Source: Rhodanobacteraceae bacterium (GTDB taxonomy: Bacteria; Pseudomonadota; Gammaproteobacteria; Xanthomonadales; Rhodanobacteraceae). Taken from it: a stretch of 64,000 nt of DNA. Each line of letters opens with the position of its first letter. Position 1 is the first letter of the stretch. Location: NCBI GenBank assembly GCA_027019085.1, contig JALUXG010000008.1, forward strand, positions 33,759-97,758. The letters run 5' to 3'. Below the pieces are notes generated by a model that saw only the letters and a list, made by a program, of their open reading frames with translations, made no database searches and had not been told where the DNA came from. The position numbers were made by a program, and so were the translations under genes. Shown piece by piece: positions 1 through 8,637 of this stretch.

Positions 1-1060
1 CCTGGAAAAGCGCTGCCAGCGCGGCCGTCGCGATCACCAACCCCTTCCACGCCGGCGAGGCCGGGCGATGCTCCCGGATCAGCACCGGCAACACGGCCAG
101 CAGCGGCAGGTAACCGGGCAACGGCCAGTGCACGCGAAAATGGGTGTCGTCGGCGAACAGGCCGAACAGGAAATATCCACCCAGGAATGTCCAGGCAAGG
201 ACAGCCACCAGATCCCAGTCTCCTGCTGCGCCCTCGCGGGCACGAAGCATGCTCCGCCAAGCCGCCCAGAGCAGTAGCCCATACAGCAGCGGTGTACAGA
301 CCAGCGCCTGCTCCAGCGGCTGAACCAGTGCGTCGGCGTGGAAGCGCCAGGGATTGCGCTGCACCAACTGGAACTCGAGTCCCGCACCGTGCATGGACAG
401 GTTCGACGCCAGCATCGGCAGCATGCCCGCCAGCATCATGCCGAAGGCCAACCACAGTCCCGGTCGGCGCCAGAGCGTGCGGCCGCGCGGGGTGGCCACC
501 AGCAGCACGGCGCCTGCCAGCACCAGCATGCCCGCCCGGTAATGGGTCATCCAGGCCAGTGCCAAAGCCAGGCCCAGCAGCAGCCAGTCTCGCCAACGGT
601 CCCGTGCCATGGCTGCAGACAGGCCCAATACCGCGAGCATGAACGCGAAGGTCAACGGCACGTCGGGCAGGGCCAGCAGCCCCAGTGTTCCCGCCAGCGG
701 CAACGCCAGGCACCACAAACCGGCCTGCCATCCGGCGCGCGCCCCGAACAGACTGCGTGCATACACCACCACCAGCCACGGCAACGCCGCACCCAGCAGC
801 AGGAACGGCCAACGCATGGCCAGCACGCCGTGCTGGCCGGTTACGGTTTCGCCCAGACGGATGAGCCAGGCCGTCAGGGGCGGCAGATCGCTGTAGCCCC
901 AGGCAAGGTGACGGCTTTCCTGCCAGTAGAACGCCTCGTCGACGAACGGCGCCAGGCGCATGGCCAGCCCCAGCTTGACCGACTGCAGCAAGGTGAAGGC
1001 GAGGACGAATCCGACTCGCCAGCGCGCCGACTCGCTCGCTACACTGGACTCAACGCGCAT
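1..1060 (-). CDS. GT39/ArnT-like membrane glycosyltransferase (partial, C-terminus beyond left edge)
   Basis: This gene is missing from the ORF track because its stop lies outside the window. Translating the minus strand from the ATG at 1060 gives an uninterrupted reading frame of about 353 codons to base 1. The protein is very hydrophobic, with many predicted membrane segments. Near residue 40 it has the acidic entry motif 'PFVDEAFYW' and then 'YSDLPPLTAWLIRLG', the first-loop signature of the PMT/ArnT (GT39) superfamily. Such enzymes transfer a sugar from a polyprenyl-phosphate donor to lipid or protein at the periplasmic face. Substrate cannot be inferred. It is divergent from moxR and the two starts lie very close, so promoters must overlap. 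Family assignment is fairly safe; the C-terminal part is unseen. Confidence 0.8.
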   Translation of the reverse strand, partial: MRVESSVASESARWRVGFVLAFTLLQSVKLGLAMRLAPFVDEAFYWQESRHLAWGYSDLPPLTAWLIRLGETVTGQHGVLAMRWPFLLLGAALPWLVVVYARSLFGARAGWQAGLWCLALPLAGTLGLLALPDVPLTFAFMLAVLGLSAAMARDRWRDWLLLGLALALAWMTHYRAGMLVLAGAVLLVATPRGRTLWRRPGLWLAFGMMLAGMLPMLASNLSMHGAGLEFQLVQRNPWRFHADALVQPLEQALVCTPLLYGLLLWAAWRSMLRAREGAAGDWDLVAVLAWTFLGGYFLFGLFADDTHFRVHWPLPGYLPLLAVLPVLIREHRPASPAWKGLVIATAALAALFQ

Positions 1061-1101
1061 GGACACATCCGTCCATGGCTCGCCCGGATCGGAACCCGAA
1101 G

Positions 1102-2034
1102 ATGGACGCCAACCCTTCCCTCCCACACCACGGATCGCTGCTTGCGGCCCTGGCACAGGTCAACCGGGTTGTGCTCGGCAAGCCCCGGCAGGTAAACATG
1201 GGGGTGGCTGCCCTGCTGGCAGGCGGGCACCTGTTGATCGAGGACGTGCCCGGTGTCGGCAAGACCACGCTTGCCCATGCTCTTGCCGCGACTTTTGACC
1301 TGGCATTCCAGCGCATCCAGTTCACCAGTGACCTGCTTCCTTCCGATATTACCGGGGTCAACGTCTACGAGCGCGAGAAGGACCGTTTTCGCTTCCATCC
1401 CGGCCCTATCTTTACCCAGATGCTGCTGGCCGACGAGATCAACCGCGCCACCCCGAAAACCCAGAGCGCGCTGCTTGAGGCCATGGCCGAGGGACAGGTG
1501 ACGCTTGATGGCCGGGCCCACGCACTGCAACACCCCTTCTTCGTCGTTGCCACGCAGAATCCGCTCGATCTTGCCGGCACGTTCCCACTGCCCGATTCGC
1601 AACTGGACCGTTTCATGCTGCGTATCAGTCTCGACTACCCCGATGCCCGGGCCGAACGCGACCTGCTGGCCGGTGAAAGCCGTACTGACGTGCTCGCGCG
1701 CCTGCAGCCGCAGATTGATGCAGCCGGCATCCTGGCCTTGCGCGATGCGGCACGTGCCGTGACCGCCTCGCCGGCCTTGCTCGACTACCTGCAACGCCTG
1801 CTGGCGGCCAGCCGCAGTCATCCGGATATCCGCATGGGCCTGTCGCCACGCGCCGGCCTGGCGTTGCTCGCCTGCGCACGTGCCTGGGCCCTGATGGACG
1901 CTCGCAACTACGTGATTCCCGAAGACCTGCAGGCGCTGTTCGTAGCCGTCGCCGCCCACCGGCTGGTGCCCGGCAAGGGTGCGACCCGGGAAAGCCTGGC
2001 GCGCAAGCTGCTCGACGAGGTCGCGGTGGAATGA
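1102..2034 (+). CDS. MoxR-family AAA+ ATPase
   Basis: AAA+ ATPase of the MoxR class, a chaperone-like partner of DUF58/VWA proteins. Visible motifs are Walker A 'EDVPGVGKTTLA', Walker B 'LLADEINRATPK', the sensor 'VVATQNPLDLAGTFPLP' and the arginine-finger region 'SQLDRFML'. The C-terminal lid carries 'GLSPRAGLALLACARAWA', typical of the family. Length is about 310 residues, normal for MoxR. I chose the ATG at 1102, nine codons inside the track start, because the extra N-terminus is not conserved-looking and no ribosome binding site precedes 1075. The stop overlaps the DUF58 start by 4 nt, so the moxR-DUF58-tgpA set is translationally coupled. Confidence 0.92.
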   Translation: MDANPSLPHHGSLLAALAQVNRVVLGKPRQVNMGVAALLAGGHLLIEDVPGVGKTTLAHALAATFDLAFQRIQFTSDLLPSDITGVNVYEREKDRFRFHPGPIFTQMLLADEINRATPKTQSALLEAMAEGQVTLDGRAHALQHPFFVVATQNPLDLAGTFPLPDSQLDRFMLRISLDYPDARAERDLLAGESRTDVLARLQPQIDAAGILALRDAARAVTASPALLDYLQRLLAASRSHPDIRMGLSPRAGLALLACARAWALMDARNYVIPEDLQALFVAVAAHRLVPGKGATRESLARKLLDEVAVE

Positions 2035-3014
2035 AACCGCGGCAAGAGGAACCGGCTGCCCGCACAACCATGGCCTCGCGCCTGCACCGCAGGCTGGAAC
2101 GACGCCTGCCGGCCCTGACCCGACACAAATCACCCGAATCCCTCCCGGTCACGCTGTCGAGGCGACGCATCTATATCCTCCCCACCCGCTTCGGACTGGG
2201 CTTTGCCGCCGTACTCGGCGTGATGCTGGTCGGGGCGCTCAACTACGCCAACAACGCCGCCCTGCTGCTGACCTGCCTGCTGGGCGGTATCGGCATCCAC
2301 GCCATGCTCGGTGCATTCCGCAACCTCGACGGCCTGGTGGCCGGGGCTCTGCACGGCGACAGTGCGTTTGCCGGCGAATCCCTGCGTGTGCGCCTGATCC
2401 TCGACGCCGCGGGTCGCGAGCGACCGGGGTTGCGACTGGACGGCTACGGCGGTGCGACCGTGACCCGTGTCGAAACGGCGGAACACGGAGTCGACCTGCA
2501 CGTACCCACGCTGCAGCGCGGATGGATGCCGATGCCGCGCATCCGGATCCACACCACCTGGCCACTGGGCCTGTTCCGGGCATGGAGCTGGATCCATCCC
2601 GATCATGCGCTGCTGGTTTATCCGGCCGCCGAGGCCTCGGGGCCACCCGCGCGCGATCAGGGCATGGATCCGCAAATGCGACTGGCGCTTGACGGCGACG
2701 AACCGGCCGGCTTCCGTGAATACCGGGCCGGCGACCCGGTACATCGCATCGCATGGAAACTCTCGGCGCGACATCGTGACCTGCTGGTCAGCGAGCGCGA
2801 TCGTCCGGACACCCGCAATGCGCGCATCCTGGACTGGGAACATGCCCCGGGCCTGGCACCCGAACAGCGCATCGCACGGCTGGCCCGGTGGGTCAACGAG
2901 GCTCATGCCTCGGGGCAGCCCTGGACACTGCAGTTGCCTGGCCAGGTTCTGGAACCAGCAAGTGGCAACGAGCACTATCACCGCTGCATGACTGCGCTTG
3001 CGGAGCTTCCATGA
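2031..3014 (+). CDS. DUF58 domain membrane protein
   Basis: Standard partner of MoxR. The N-terminal third holds two hydrophobic segments (around 'GLGFAAVLGVMLVGALNYA' and 'LLLTCLLGGIGIHAMLGAF'). These are followed by a soluble region and the DUF58 signature 'FREYRAGDPVHRIAWKLSAR' near residue 235, with a short tail. Such proteins are thought to act with the ATPase and a transglutaminase-like protein in envelope-associated assembly or signalling; the exact role is unknown. The start overlaps the moxR stop (ATGA) and its stop overlaps the tgpA start (ATGA). Length of 327 residues is usual. Confidence 0.9.
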   Translation: MKPRQEEPAARTTMASRLHRRLERRLPALTRHKSPESLPVTLSRRRIYILPTRFGLGFAAVLGVMLVGALNYANNAALLLTCLLGGIGIHAMLGAFRNLDGLVAGALHGDSAFAGESLRVRLILDAAGRERPGLRLDGYGGATVTRVETAEHGVDLHVPTLQRGWMPMPRIRIHTTWPLGLFRAWSWIHPDHALLVYPAAEASGPPARDQGMDPQMRLALDGDEPAGFREYRAGDPVHRIAWKLSARHRDLLVSERDRPDTRNARILDWEHAPGLAPEQRIARLARWVNEAHASGQPWTLQLPGQVLEPASGNEHYHRCMTALAELP

Positions 3015-5023
3015 AGTTGCGCTGGCCAGGCCGCAGGACGGCAGCAGCCGGGGAACGGCGCCGACTCGGTCGCCAGGCCTTCGACCTGCTTGCCCTGACC
3101 ATGGCGATGGTGCTTGTCGTGCATGCAGGCCACCTTCCCGGATGGCTGAGCGGATCGCTTGCCGTGCTGCTCGCCGCACGCTGGTACCAGCGCCGCTATC
3201 GCGGTGGGCGGGTACCACTGTGGCTACGCTTGCCGCTGACCCTGGGACTGCCCGTCGCCGTGATCGCTCAGTACGGCACGCTGTTCGGCCAGGAACCGGG
3301 AAGCGCCCTGGTGACGGGCATGCTGGTACTCAAGCTGCTCGAAGCCGAACACTCCAGGGACGCACGCACTGGCGTGGCATTCGCCTGTTTCGGCCTGATG
3401 AGTGCGCTGCTGTTCGGCCAGGGCATGCTCGCCACCCAGATCGTGGGCCTGGGGCTGATTCCTGCGATCGCCACACTCAATGCGCTGGAACCTGCACGTC
3501 CGCCATGGCGCTGGCGCAATGCCCCCGGCCCGGTCCTGCGCATGCTTGCGCTGGCCCTGCCACTTGCCCTGCTGGGCTTTTTCTTCATTCCCCGGTTGAG
3601 TGCCCCACTATGGGGCGCACCGGGTGATGCCACGGCCCGCACCGGCATCTCCGCCAGTATGTCCCCGGGGGACATCGGACAGTTGCTGATCGACGACTCG
3701 CCGGCCTTTCGCGTCAGTTTCGATGGGCACCGTCCACCGCGCGTCGAACGGTATTTCCGCGGCCCCGTGCTGTGGCATTTCGATGGCAGGACGTGGACCC
3801 GGGGACACACCTCCGCCCAGCACCGTGCGCGTTCACGATCCTCGCGCATCGAACCGCTCACCCCGATGGGCGGTTTCCATGACTACCAGATCACACTGCA
3901 ACCCACCCGGCGCCACTGGATGTTCGCTCTCGACATGCCTGTGTCGCCTCCCGCAGACGGTCATTTCACACCGGCCCGTACCTTGCTGCACGGCAAACGC
4001 ATCGATACGATCCTGAGCTACCGCATGCGCTCGAGCACACGTTATGTGCTCGAACCGACCCTGGATGCCACCACCCGTGAACGGGCGCTGCAGCTGCCGG
4101 CCGGCTTCGACCCGCGTGCACGCGTGCTGGCAGAACAGTGGCAACGGCAATTCCATGGCGATCCGAAGTCCATCGTCGATGCTGCACTGCGGCTGTTCCA
4201 TCAGGGCGGTTTTGGTTACACCCTTGCTCCGCCCCCGCTGGGGCGCAACAGCGTCGACGACTTCCTTTTCTCGACCCGCGAGGGATTTTGCGAGCACTAC
4301 GCATCGGCTTTCACATTCCTGATGCGCGCCGCCGGCGTTCCCGCGCGGGTGGTCACCGGGTACCAGGGCGGATACTGGAACACCATGGGCGCCTACCTGC
4401 TGATCCGGCAATCGGATGCGCATGCCTGGAGTGAAGTCTGGGTCAAGGGGCGCGGCTGGATCCGTGTGGACCCGACCGCCGCCGTTCAGCCCGCACGGGT
4501 CGATATCGGCGCGATGGCCGCGGCCGGGGCTTCGCGTGAGTGGTACCAGGCCGCATGGCTGCAGAACCTGCGCAACCGCTGGGACATCGTCAACCGCTGG
4601 TGGAACCAGGCCGTGACCGGCTTCGATGCCCTGCGGCAACGCGGACTGCTGAAACCATTCGGCATCCGCCACGCCGGCGCAAGGCAACTGGGCCTGGCCT
4701 TCGCCATCGGCCTGTCCCTGCTGCTTGTCATCGCCGCATCCCTGGCGCTCTGGCGACGCCCCCATGTCGACCCGGCACGCAGGGCGATGCAACGGCTCGA
4801 ACGTCGTCTTGCGCGACTGGGCATCGTTCGCGAACGCAGCGAAGGACCCCGCAACTACCTGATGCGCGCCGCTGATGAACTGCAACATGAACGTGCGGCA
4901 CTGCTGGCATTGCTGGATGCCTATCTGCACTTGCGCTACGCCAGCGAAGGGGAGGAAACTGAATCAGTGCGCAATTTCGTGCGTCAGGTTCGGGAATTCA
5001 GGCCACGACGCGCTGTCCAATGA
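3011..5023 (+). CDS. tgpA: TgpA-type transglutaminase-like membrane protein
   Basis: About 670 residues. An N-terminal block of membrane helices (roughly residues 25-200) precedes a periplasmic transglutaminase core, then a further membrane helix near 'LGLAFAIGLSLLLVIAASLAL' and a cytoplasmic DUF4129-like tail. The catalytic triad is visible: Cys at about 427 in 'TREGFCEHYASAF', His at about 471 in 'QSDAHAWSEVW' and Asp at about 487 in 'WIRVDPTAA'. Family members such as Pseudomonas TgpA are periplasm-facing and near-essential. The ATG at 3011 overlaps the DUF58 stop by 4 nt. Domain order and partners match the usual three-gene set. Confidence 0.92.
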   Translation: MKLRWPGRRTAAAGERRRLGRQAFDLLALTMAMVLVVHAGHLPGWLSGSLAVLLAARWYQRRYRGGRVPLWLRLPLTLGLPVAVIAQYGTLFGQEPGSALVTGMLVLKLLEAEHSRDARTGVAFACFGLMSALLFGQGMLATQIVGLGLIPAIATLNALEPARPPWRWRNAPGPVLRMLALALPLALLGFFFIPRLSAPLWGAPGDATARTGISASMSPGDIGQLLIDDSPAFRVSFDGHRPPRVERYFRGPVLWHFDGRTWTRGHTSAQHRARSRSSRIEPLTPMGGFHDYQITLQPTRRHWMFALDMPVSPPADGHFTPARTLLHGKRIDTILSYRMRSSTRYVLEPTLDATTRERALQLPAGFDPRARVLAEQWQRQFHGDPKSIVDAALRLFHQGGFGYTLAPPPLGRNSVDDFLFSTREGFCEHYASAFTFLMRAAGVPARVVTGYQGGYWNTMGAYLLIRQSDAHAWSEVWVKGRGWIRVDPTAAVQPARVDIGAMAAAGASREWYQAAWLQNLRNRWDIVNRWWNQAVTGFDALRQRGLLKPFGIRHAGARQLGLAFAIGLSLLLVIAASLALWRRPHVDPARRAMQRLERRLARLGIVRERSEGPRNYLMRAADELQHERAALLALLDAYLHLRYASEGEETESVRNFVRQVREFRPRRAVQ

Positions 5024-5081
5024 TCGCCGGTGCCCGGGATTTAGGCATCCTGCCCACAACCTGCATGGAGATGTTTCCGTC

Positions 5082-5690
5082 ATGTCCCGCCTGAAACTTG
5101 CCTTGGTCATACTGGGCGCCCTGTCTCTCGGAGCCTGTGCAACGATTCCCACGCCGCTCAAAGGCAGCTACACGAACGTGACGCCCAGGGCCGCAAGTGG
5201 CGGCACGGCCAACCAGGCGCTGGTGCGCTGGGGTGGACAGATCATCCGCACTGAACCGGAAAGCGGCCAGACCTGCTTCTTCGTGCTGTCCTATCCGCTC
5301 GATGCCAGCGCACGACCGCGCACCGACAACGACAGCGAAGGCCGTTTCGTGGCCTGCCACAGCGGTTTCTACGACCCGGCCATTTTCGTCCCCGGACGCG
5401 ATGTCACCTTCACCGGCACCGTGCACGGCGTGGTGTCGCGCAAGGTCGGCAAGTACGACTATCCCTATCCGCGTCTGGAAGCGACCACGGTCTATCTGTG
5501 GCCCAAGCGTCCCAGGTACCGGGTCTACCGCGACCCCTGGGCCGACCCGTGGTACAGCCCCTGGCCATACTGGGGTGCTCCCGGATTCTGGGGCCCCTAT
5601 TACGGGCCGTACTGGTACCAGCCCGGCGTGATCCTGGTGCCGCAGCAGAGGCGCCTGGCGCCGGCTGTCAAGAAGCAGGCCGGCTATTGA
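5082..5690 (+). CDS. Slp-family outer membrane lipoprotein
   Basis: A 202-residue lipoprotein. The signal peptide ends in the lipobox 'LSLGAC' with the lipidated Cys at residue 19, followed by 'ATIPTPLKGSYTNVTP', a typical Slp-family opening. The core holds the conserved 'VRWGGQIIRTEPE' and a 'GVVSRKVGKYDYPYPRLEA' block. After the core comes an unusual run rich in Trp, Tyr, Pro and Gly (from 'DPWADPWYSPWPYWG'), about 40 residues long, then a basic end. Slp proteins are starvation- or stress-inducible lipoproteins of unknown biochemical role. It lies 58 nt after tgpA on the same strand and is followed by a strong hairpin. Confidence 0.85.
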   Translation: MSRLKLALVILGALSLGACATIPTPLKGSYTNVTPRAASGGTANQALVRWGGQIIRTEPESGQTCFFVLSYPLDASARPRTDNDSEGRFVACHSGFYDPAIFVPGRDVTFTGTVHGVVSRKVGKYDYPYPRLEATTVYLWPKRPRYRVYRDPWADPWYSPWPYWGAPGFWGPYYGPYWYQPGVILVPQQRRLAPAVKKQAGY

Positions 5691-5721
5691 TGCGCGGTCT
5701 CCCGGTCGTCTGAAGACGCTA

Positions 5722-5764
5722 CCGGCCTGCCGTTCGGTGTCTTGGCACCAAACCGGCAGGCCGG
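5722..5764. terminator. Convergent hairpin terminator between slp and the E1 gene
   Basis: An 11-bp perfect stem (CCGGCCTGCCG ... CGGCAGGCCGG) with a roughly 21-nt loop sits between two converging genes. It is GC-rich, with a weak T-rich flank (CTGCTTTCC) on the plus side. It probably stops transcription in both directions. Confidence 0.65.
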
Positions 5765-5781
5765 CTGCTTTCCATGGCGCG

Positions 5782-8049
5782 TCAAGCCAGCGATAGCGCC
5801 GCCCTGACGACATCCGCTTCGGACGGCAACACGCGCAAGGCCGCGCCGGCCAGCGGTGTGAAGGTGTCGGCACCGGTCACGCGGCGGATCGGCACAGCGC
5901 CGAAACCGGCCTCGACCAGCGCGGTGACGATGCCCTCGCCCACCCCAGCGCTGCGCCGACCCTCATCCAGAACCAGGATGCGTCCGGCATCGCCGGCCTG
6001 TGCTGCAATGAAGTCCGCGTTCAACGGCACCAGCCAACGCAGATCGACCACACGCACTTTCCAGCCTTGCGCCTGCTCGATGGCCTTCGCAGCGCGAAGA
6101 GCCATCGGCACACCATTGCCGTAGGTGTAGATCACCAGATCCCTGGCGTTCGTGTCATACACGCGCCCCTCGCCCAGCGCCATGGCCTGACCTGGCGCCG
6201 GGTAGTCGAACTGCCAGCCACCATCGCCGGCATCATGGAGGTCCTTGGTCATGTACAGCGCGATGGGCTCGAGGAACATGCACACCCGCCCGTCGACCTT
6301 GGCCAGCGCCATCAGGGTGCGCAGCATGGTCACCGCATCGTCGCCGCGCGAGGGACAGCCCACCACCAGGCCGGGAATGTCGCGCAGCGCGGTGATCGAG
6401 TTGTCGTTGTGGAAGTGCCCGCCGAACCCCTTCTGGTAGCCCAGGCTGGCAACCCGCACGACCATCGGATTGCGGTACTGGTCGTTGGAGAAGAACTGCA
6501 GGCTGGCGGCTTCGCCACGGATCTGGTCGATGGCATTGTGCAGGTAGGCCAGGTACTGGATTTCCGGGATCGGCAGGAACCCGAGGTTGGCATAGCCCTG
6601 CGCCAGGCCCAGGATGGTGGTCTCGTCCAGCAGCGTATTGAACACGCGGGCGCCGCGGAAGGCCTTGTACAGCCCCTTGGTCACGGTGTACACGCCGCCC
6701 TTCTGCGCCACGTCCTCGCCGAAGATCAGGGCCTGGTCGTACTTGGCCATCATTTCGAACAGCGCCTGGTTGATCTGGATCGCCAGGTGACGCGGCGGCT
6801 GGTTCTCCGGCAGCTTGTCGACACCGCCGTACGCTTCAGCCCGTCGTGCTTCGAAATCGGTGCGCTCGGCCTCGCTGCGTACCGCCCCGGGCGTGCAGGG
6901 CGCCAGCGGGCGCACGATGTCGTCCAGGGCATCCAGCTTGGGCAACCCATCGGCGGCCTCGGCGGCCGCGAAGCAGCGTTTGCGGGTGCGTTCGTAGAGG
7001 TCCAGCACCTGCTCGCGGCTGTACAGGCCCGACGCCAGCGCGATCGCCGCCGAACGCAGCAATGGATCGTTCGCTTCCAGCGCCACCAGCTCCTCGATCG
7101 AACGCCACTCGATCTCGAAGTCGGTGCCGGCATGTCCCATCACGCGACAGGTATTGAGATGCAGGAAGGTCGGCCGCCGCGTACGCCGGCTGTGCTCGAC
7201 CGCGCGCGCCACGCCGGCGTAGCCGTGCGCCAGGTCCAGGCCATCGGCGTAGAAATAATCCAGGTTGGAACGACGCTGGAAGTTGCTGGCAATCCAGCCT
7301 CCCGGTGTCTTTACCGAAATGCCGATGCCATTGTCCTCACACACGAACAATACCGGCCCGGGCAGTTTCTGGTAGGCCGCCCAGGCCGCGGCGTTGAACG
7401 CCGTCTGTGCGGTGGCGTGGTTGGTGGACGCGTCGCCGAACGAGCAGATGGTGATCGAATCATCGGGAATCGGCAGGTCGTGCTTCAGGCGCACGGCCTG
7501 GTCGATGGCCATGGCGGTGCCGAAGGCCTTGGGCAGGTGCGAGGCGATGGTCGAGGTCTGCGGCAGCACCCACAGCGGCTTGCTGCCCCATACCTTGTGC
7601 CGCCCGCCCGAAGCCGGATCGTCCTTGCTGGCCGCAAAGGACAGCGCCGAATCGCGCACCGGATCGATGCCCGGCACCTTGCGCGAGCGCTCGGCCATGA
7701 ACGCGCCGGAGCGGTAATGCAGGAAGGCCGGATCGGTGTGGCGCGTCAATCGCGCCACCATAGCATTGCCTTCGTGGCCGGAGGAACCGATGGTGTAAAA
7801 GACTTTGTTCTTCACGCGCAAGACGCGCGCCATCAGATCCAGATGGCGGCTGATCAGCTGCGATTCGAAAAGCTCGCGGAAACCTCGCGCATCCAGCTCA
7901 CTGCCTGGCAGCACCGGTGCATCGTCCGCGGGCGGCGAACCCACCTGGCCTTGCCAGTGCTGTACGAACTCGGTGAAGTTCTGGTCGACGATCTCTGCGC
8001 GATTGAAGCCCTTCTGGCGGGCGGGGATGGAATGCTGGCTGGAATTCAT
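5782..8049 (-). CDS. Fused alpha-beta 2-oxoacid dehydrogenase E1 (branched-chain type)
   Basis: About 755 residues joining E1-alpha and E1-beta in one chain. The alpha half (to about residue 400) carries the TPP motif 'CSFGDASTNHATAQTAFNAA' ending near 'FVCEDNGIGI'. The beta half starts around 'PPRHLAIQINQALFEMMAKY' and includes 'LIFGEDVAQKGGVYTVTKGL' and the C-terminal transketolase domain with 'RILVLDEGRRSAGVGEGI'. It decarboxylates a 2-oxoacid (branched-chain 2-oxoacids are the best guess) and passes the acyl group to an E2 lipoyl enzyme, which is not in the window. The start at 8049 (MNSSQHS) avoids an unlikely N-terminal extension. An antisense ORF of 666 codons covers it but is a GC-bias shadow. 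Confidence 0.88.
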   Translation of the reverse strand: MNSSQHSIPARQKGFNRAEIVDQNFTEFVQHWQGQVGSPPADDAPVLPGSELDARGFRELFESQLISRHLDLMARVLRVKNKVFYTIGSSGHEGNAMVARLTRHTDPAFLHYRSGAFMAERSRKVPGIDPVRDSALSFAASKDDPASGGRHKVWGSKPLWVLPQTSTIASHLPKAFGTAMAIDQAVRLKHDLPIPDDSITICSFGDASTNHATAQTAFNAAAWAAYQKLPGPVLFVCEDNGIGISVKTPGGWIASNFQRRSNLDYFYADGLDLAHGYAGVARAVEHSRRTRRPTFLHLNTCRVMGHAGTDFEIEWRSIEELVALEANDPLLRSAAIALASGLYSREQVLDLYERTRKRCFAAAEAADGLPKLDALDDIVRPLAPCTPGAVRSEAERTDFEARRAEAYGGVDKLPENQPPRHLAIQINQALFEMMAKYDQALIFGEDVAQKGGVYTVTKGLYKAFRGARVFNTLLDETTILGLAQGYANLGFLPIPEIQYLAYLHNAIDQIRGEAASLQFFSNDQYRNPMVVRVASLGYQKGFGGHFHNDNSITALRDIPGLVVGCPSRGDDAVTMLRTLMALAKVDGRVCMFLEPIALYMTKDLHDAGDGGWQFDYPAPGQAMALGEGRVYDTNARDLVIYTYGNGVPMALRAAKAIEQAQGWKVRVVDLRWLVPLNADFIAAQAGDAGRILVLDEGRRSAGVGEGIVTALVEAGFGAVPIRRVTGADTFTPLAGAALRVLPSEADVVRAALSLA

Positions 8050-8084
8050 GTTGCCTCGCGCGAATGACAGAAGTTGGGATCGGG

Positions 8085-8630
8085 TCAGCCCGTCCGCCGC
8101 TGGCGATCGAACCATTGCTCGCGGGTCTGGCCCCAGAGGTCGGCCACCTTGTCCTGATACGGCTCAGGCAGGCTTACCTTCCGGATCACGCTCGACCCCA
8201 GGCGCCGCGCCAGATCGGCCGAGGCGATGTTGTCCGGGTCGATGCAATGGATCATGCAATCCCAGCCCAGGTGTTCAAAGGCCCAGTCGATGGCGGCGCA
8301 GGCGCCCTCGGTGGCATAGCCCTTACCCCATGCGGCGCGCGCCAGCCCCCAGCCGACCTCGTTGCCTGGCCAGCCCTCGGGTTTCCATGGGCCCAGACGT
8401 CCGACCCAGCGGCCGCCGGATCTCTCGATCACCGAAAACATGGAAAATCCCTGGATCGACCAGGCCCCTGCCAGTTGCAGAAAACCGCGCCAGGCCACTG
8501 CGCGGCCCTGCGGGCCACCGATGAATTTCGAGGCTTCCTCGTCGGCCATGTTGGCCGCGTAGGCGTCGAAGTCCTCGATCCGTGGCGGGCGCAGGATCAG
8601 GCGTTCGGTCTCGATGCGCGGGCCGTTCAT
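8085..8630 (-). CDS. GNAT N-acetyltransferase (RimJ/RimL-like)
   Basis: A 181-residue acetyltransferase that opens with 'IETERLILRPPRIEDFDAYA', the hallmark of the RimJ/RimL branch. It continues with the acetyl-CoA-binding region around 'EVGWGLARAAWGKGYATEGA' (Q/RxxGxG/A-type loop) and the C-terminal 'ASADLARRLGSSVIRK'. Substrate is unknown; relatives acetylate protein N-termini or small amines. It sits 8 nt downstream of the acyl-CoA dehydrogenase and upstream of the E1 gene, all on the minus strand, so the three may share a transcript. Confidence 0.88.
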   Translation of the reverse strand: MNGPRIETERLILRPPRIEDFDAYAANMADEEASKFIGGPQGRAVAWRGFLQLAGAWSIQGFSMFSVIERSGGRWVGRLGPWKPEGWPGNEVGWGLARAAWGKGYATEGACAAIDWAFEHLGWDCMIHCIDPDNIASADLARRLGSSVIRKVSLPEPYQDKVADLWGQTREQWFDRQRRTG

Positions 8631-8637
8631 GTGCGGC

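Noticed and set aside
338-1195. A 285-codon plus-strand ORF and several shorter ones at the left end
   Set aside because: Composition is Gln/His/Arg/Pro-rich without domain features, and it lies antisense to the GT39-like membrane protein, which has clear motifs.
6067-8067. A 666-codon plus-strand ORF
   Set aside because: It is antisense to the fused E1 gene, full of Arg/Gly/His with no recognisable motifs; a GC-bias shadow.
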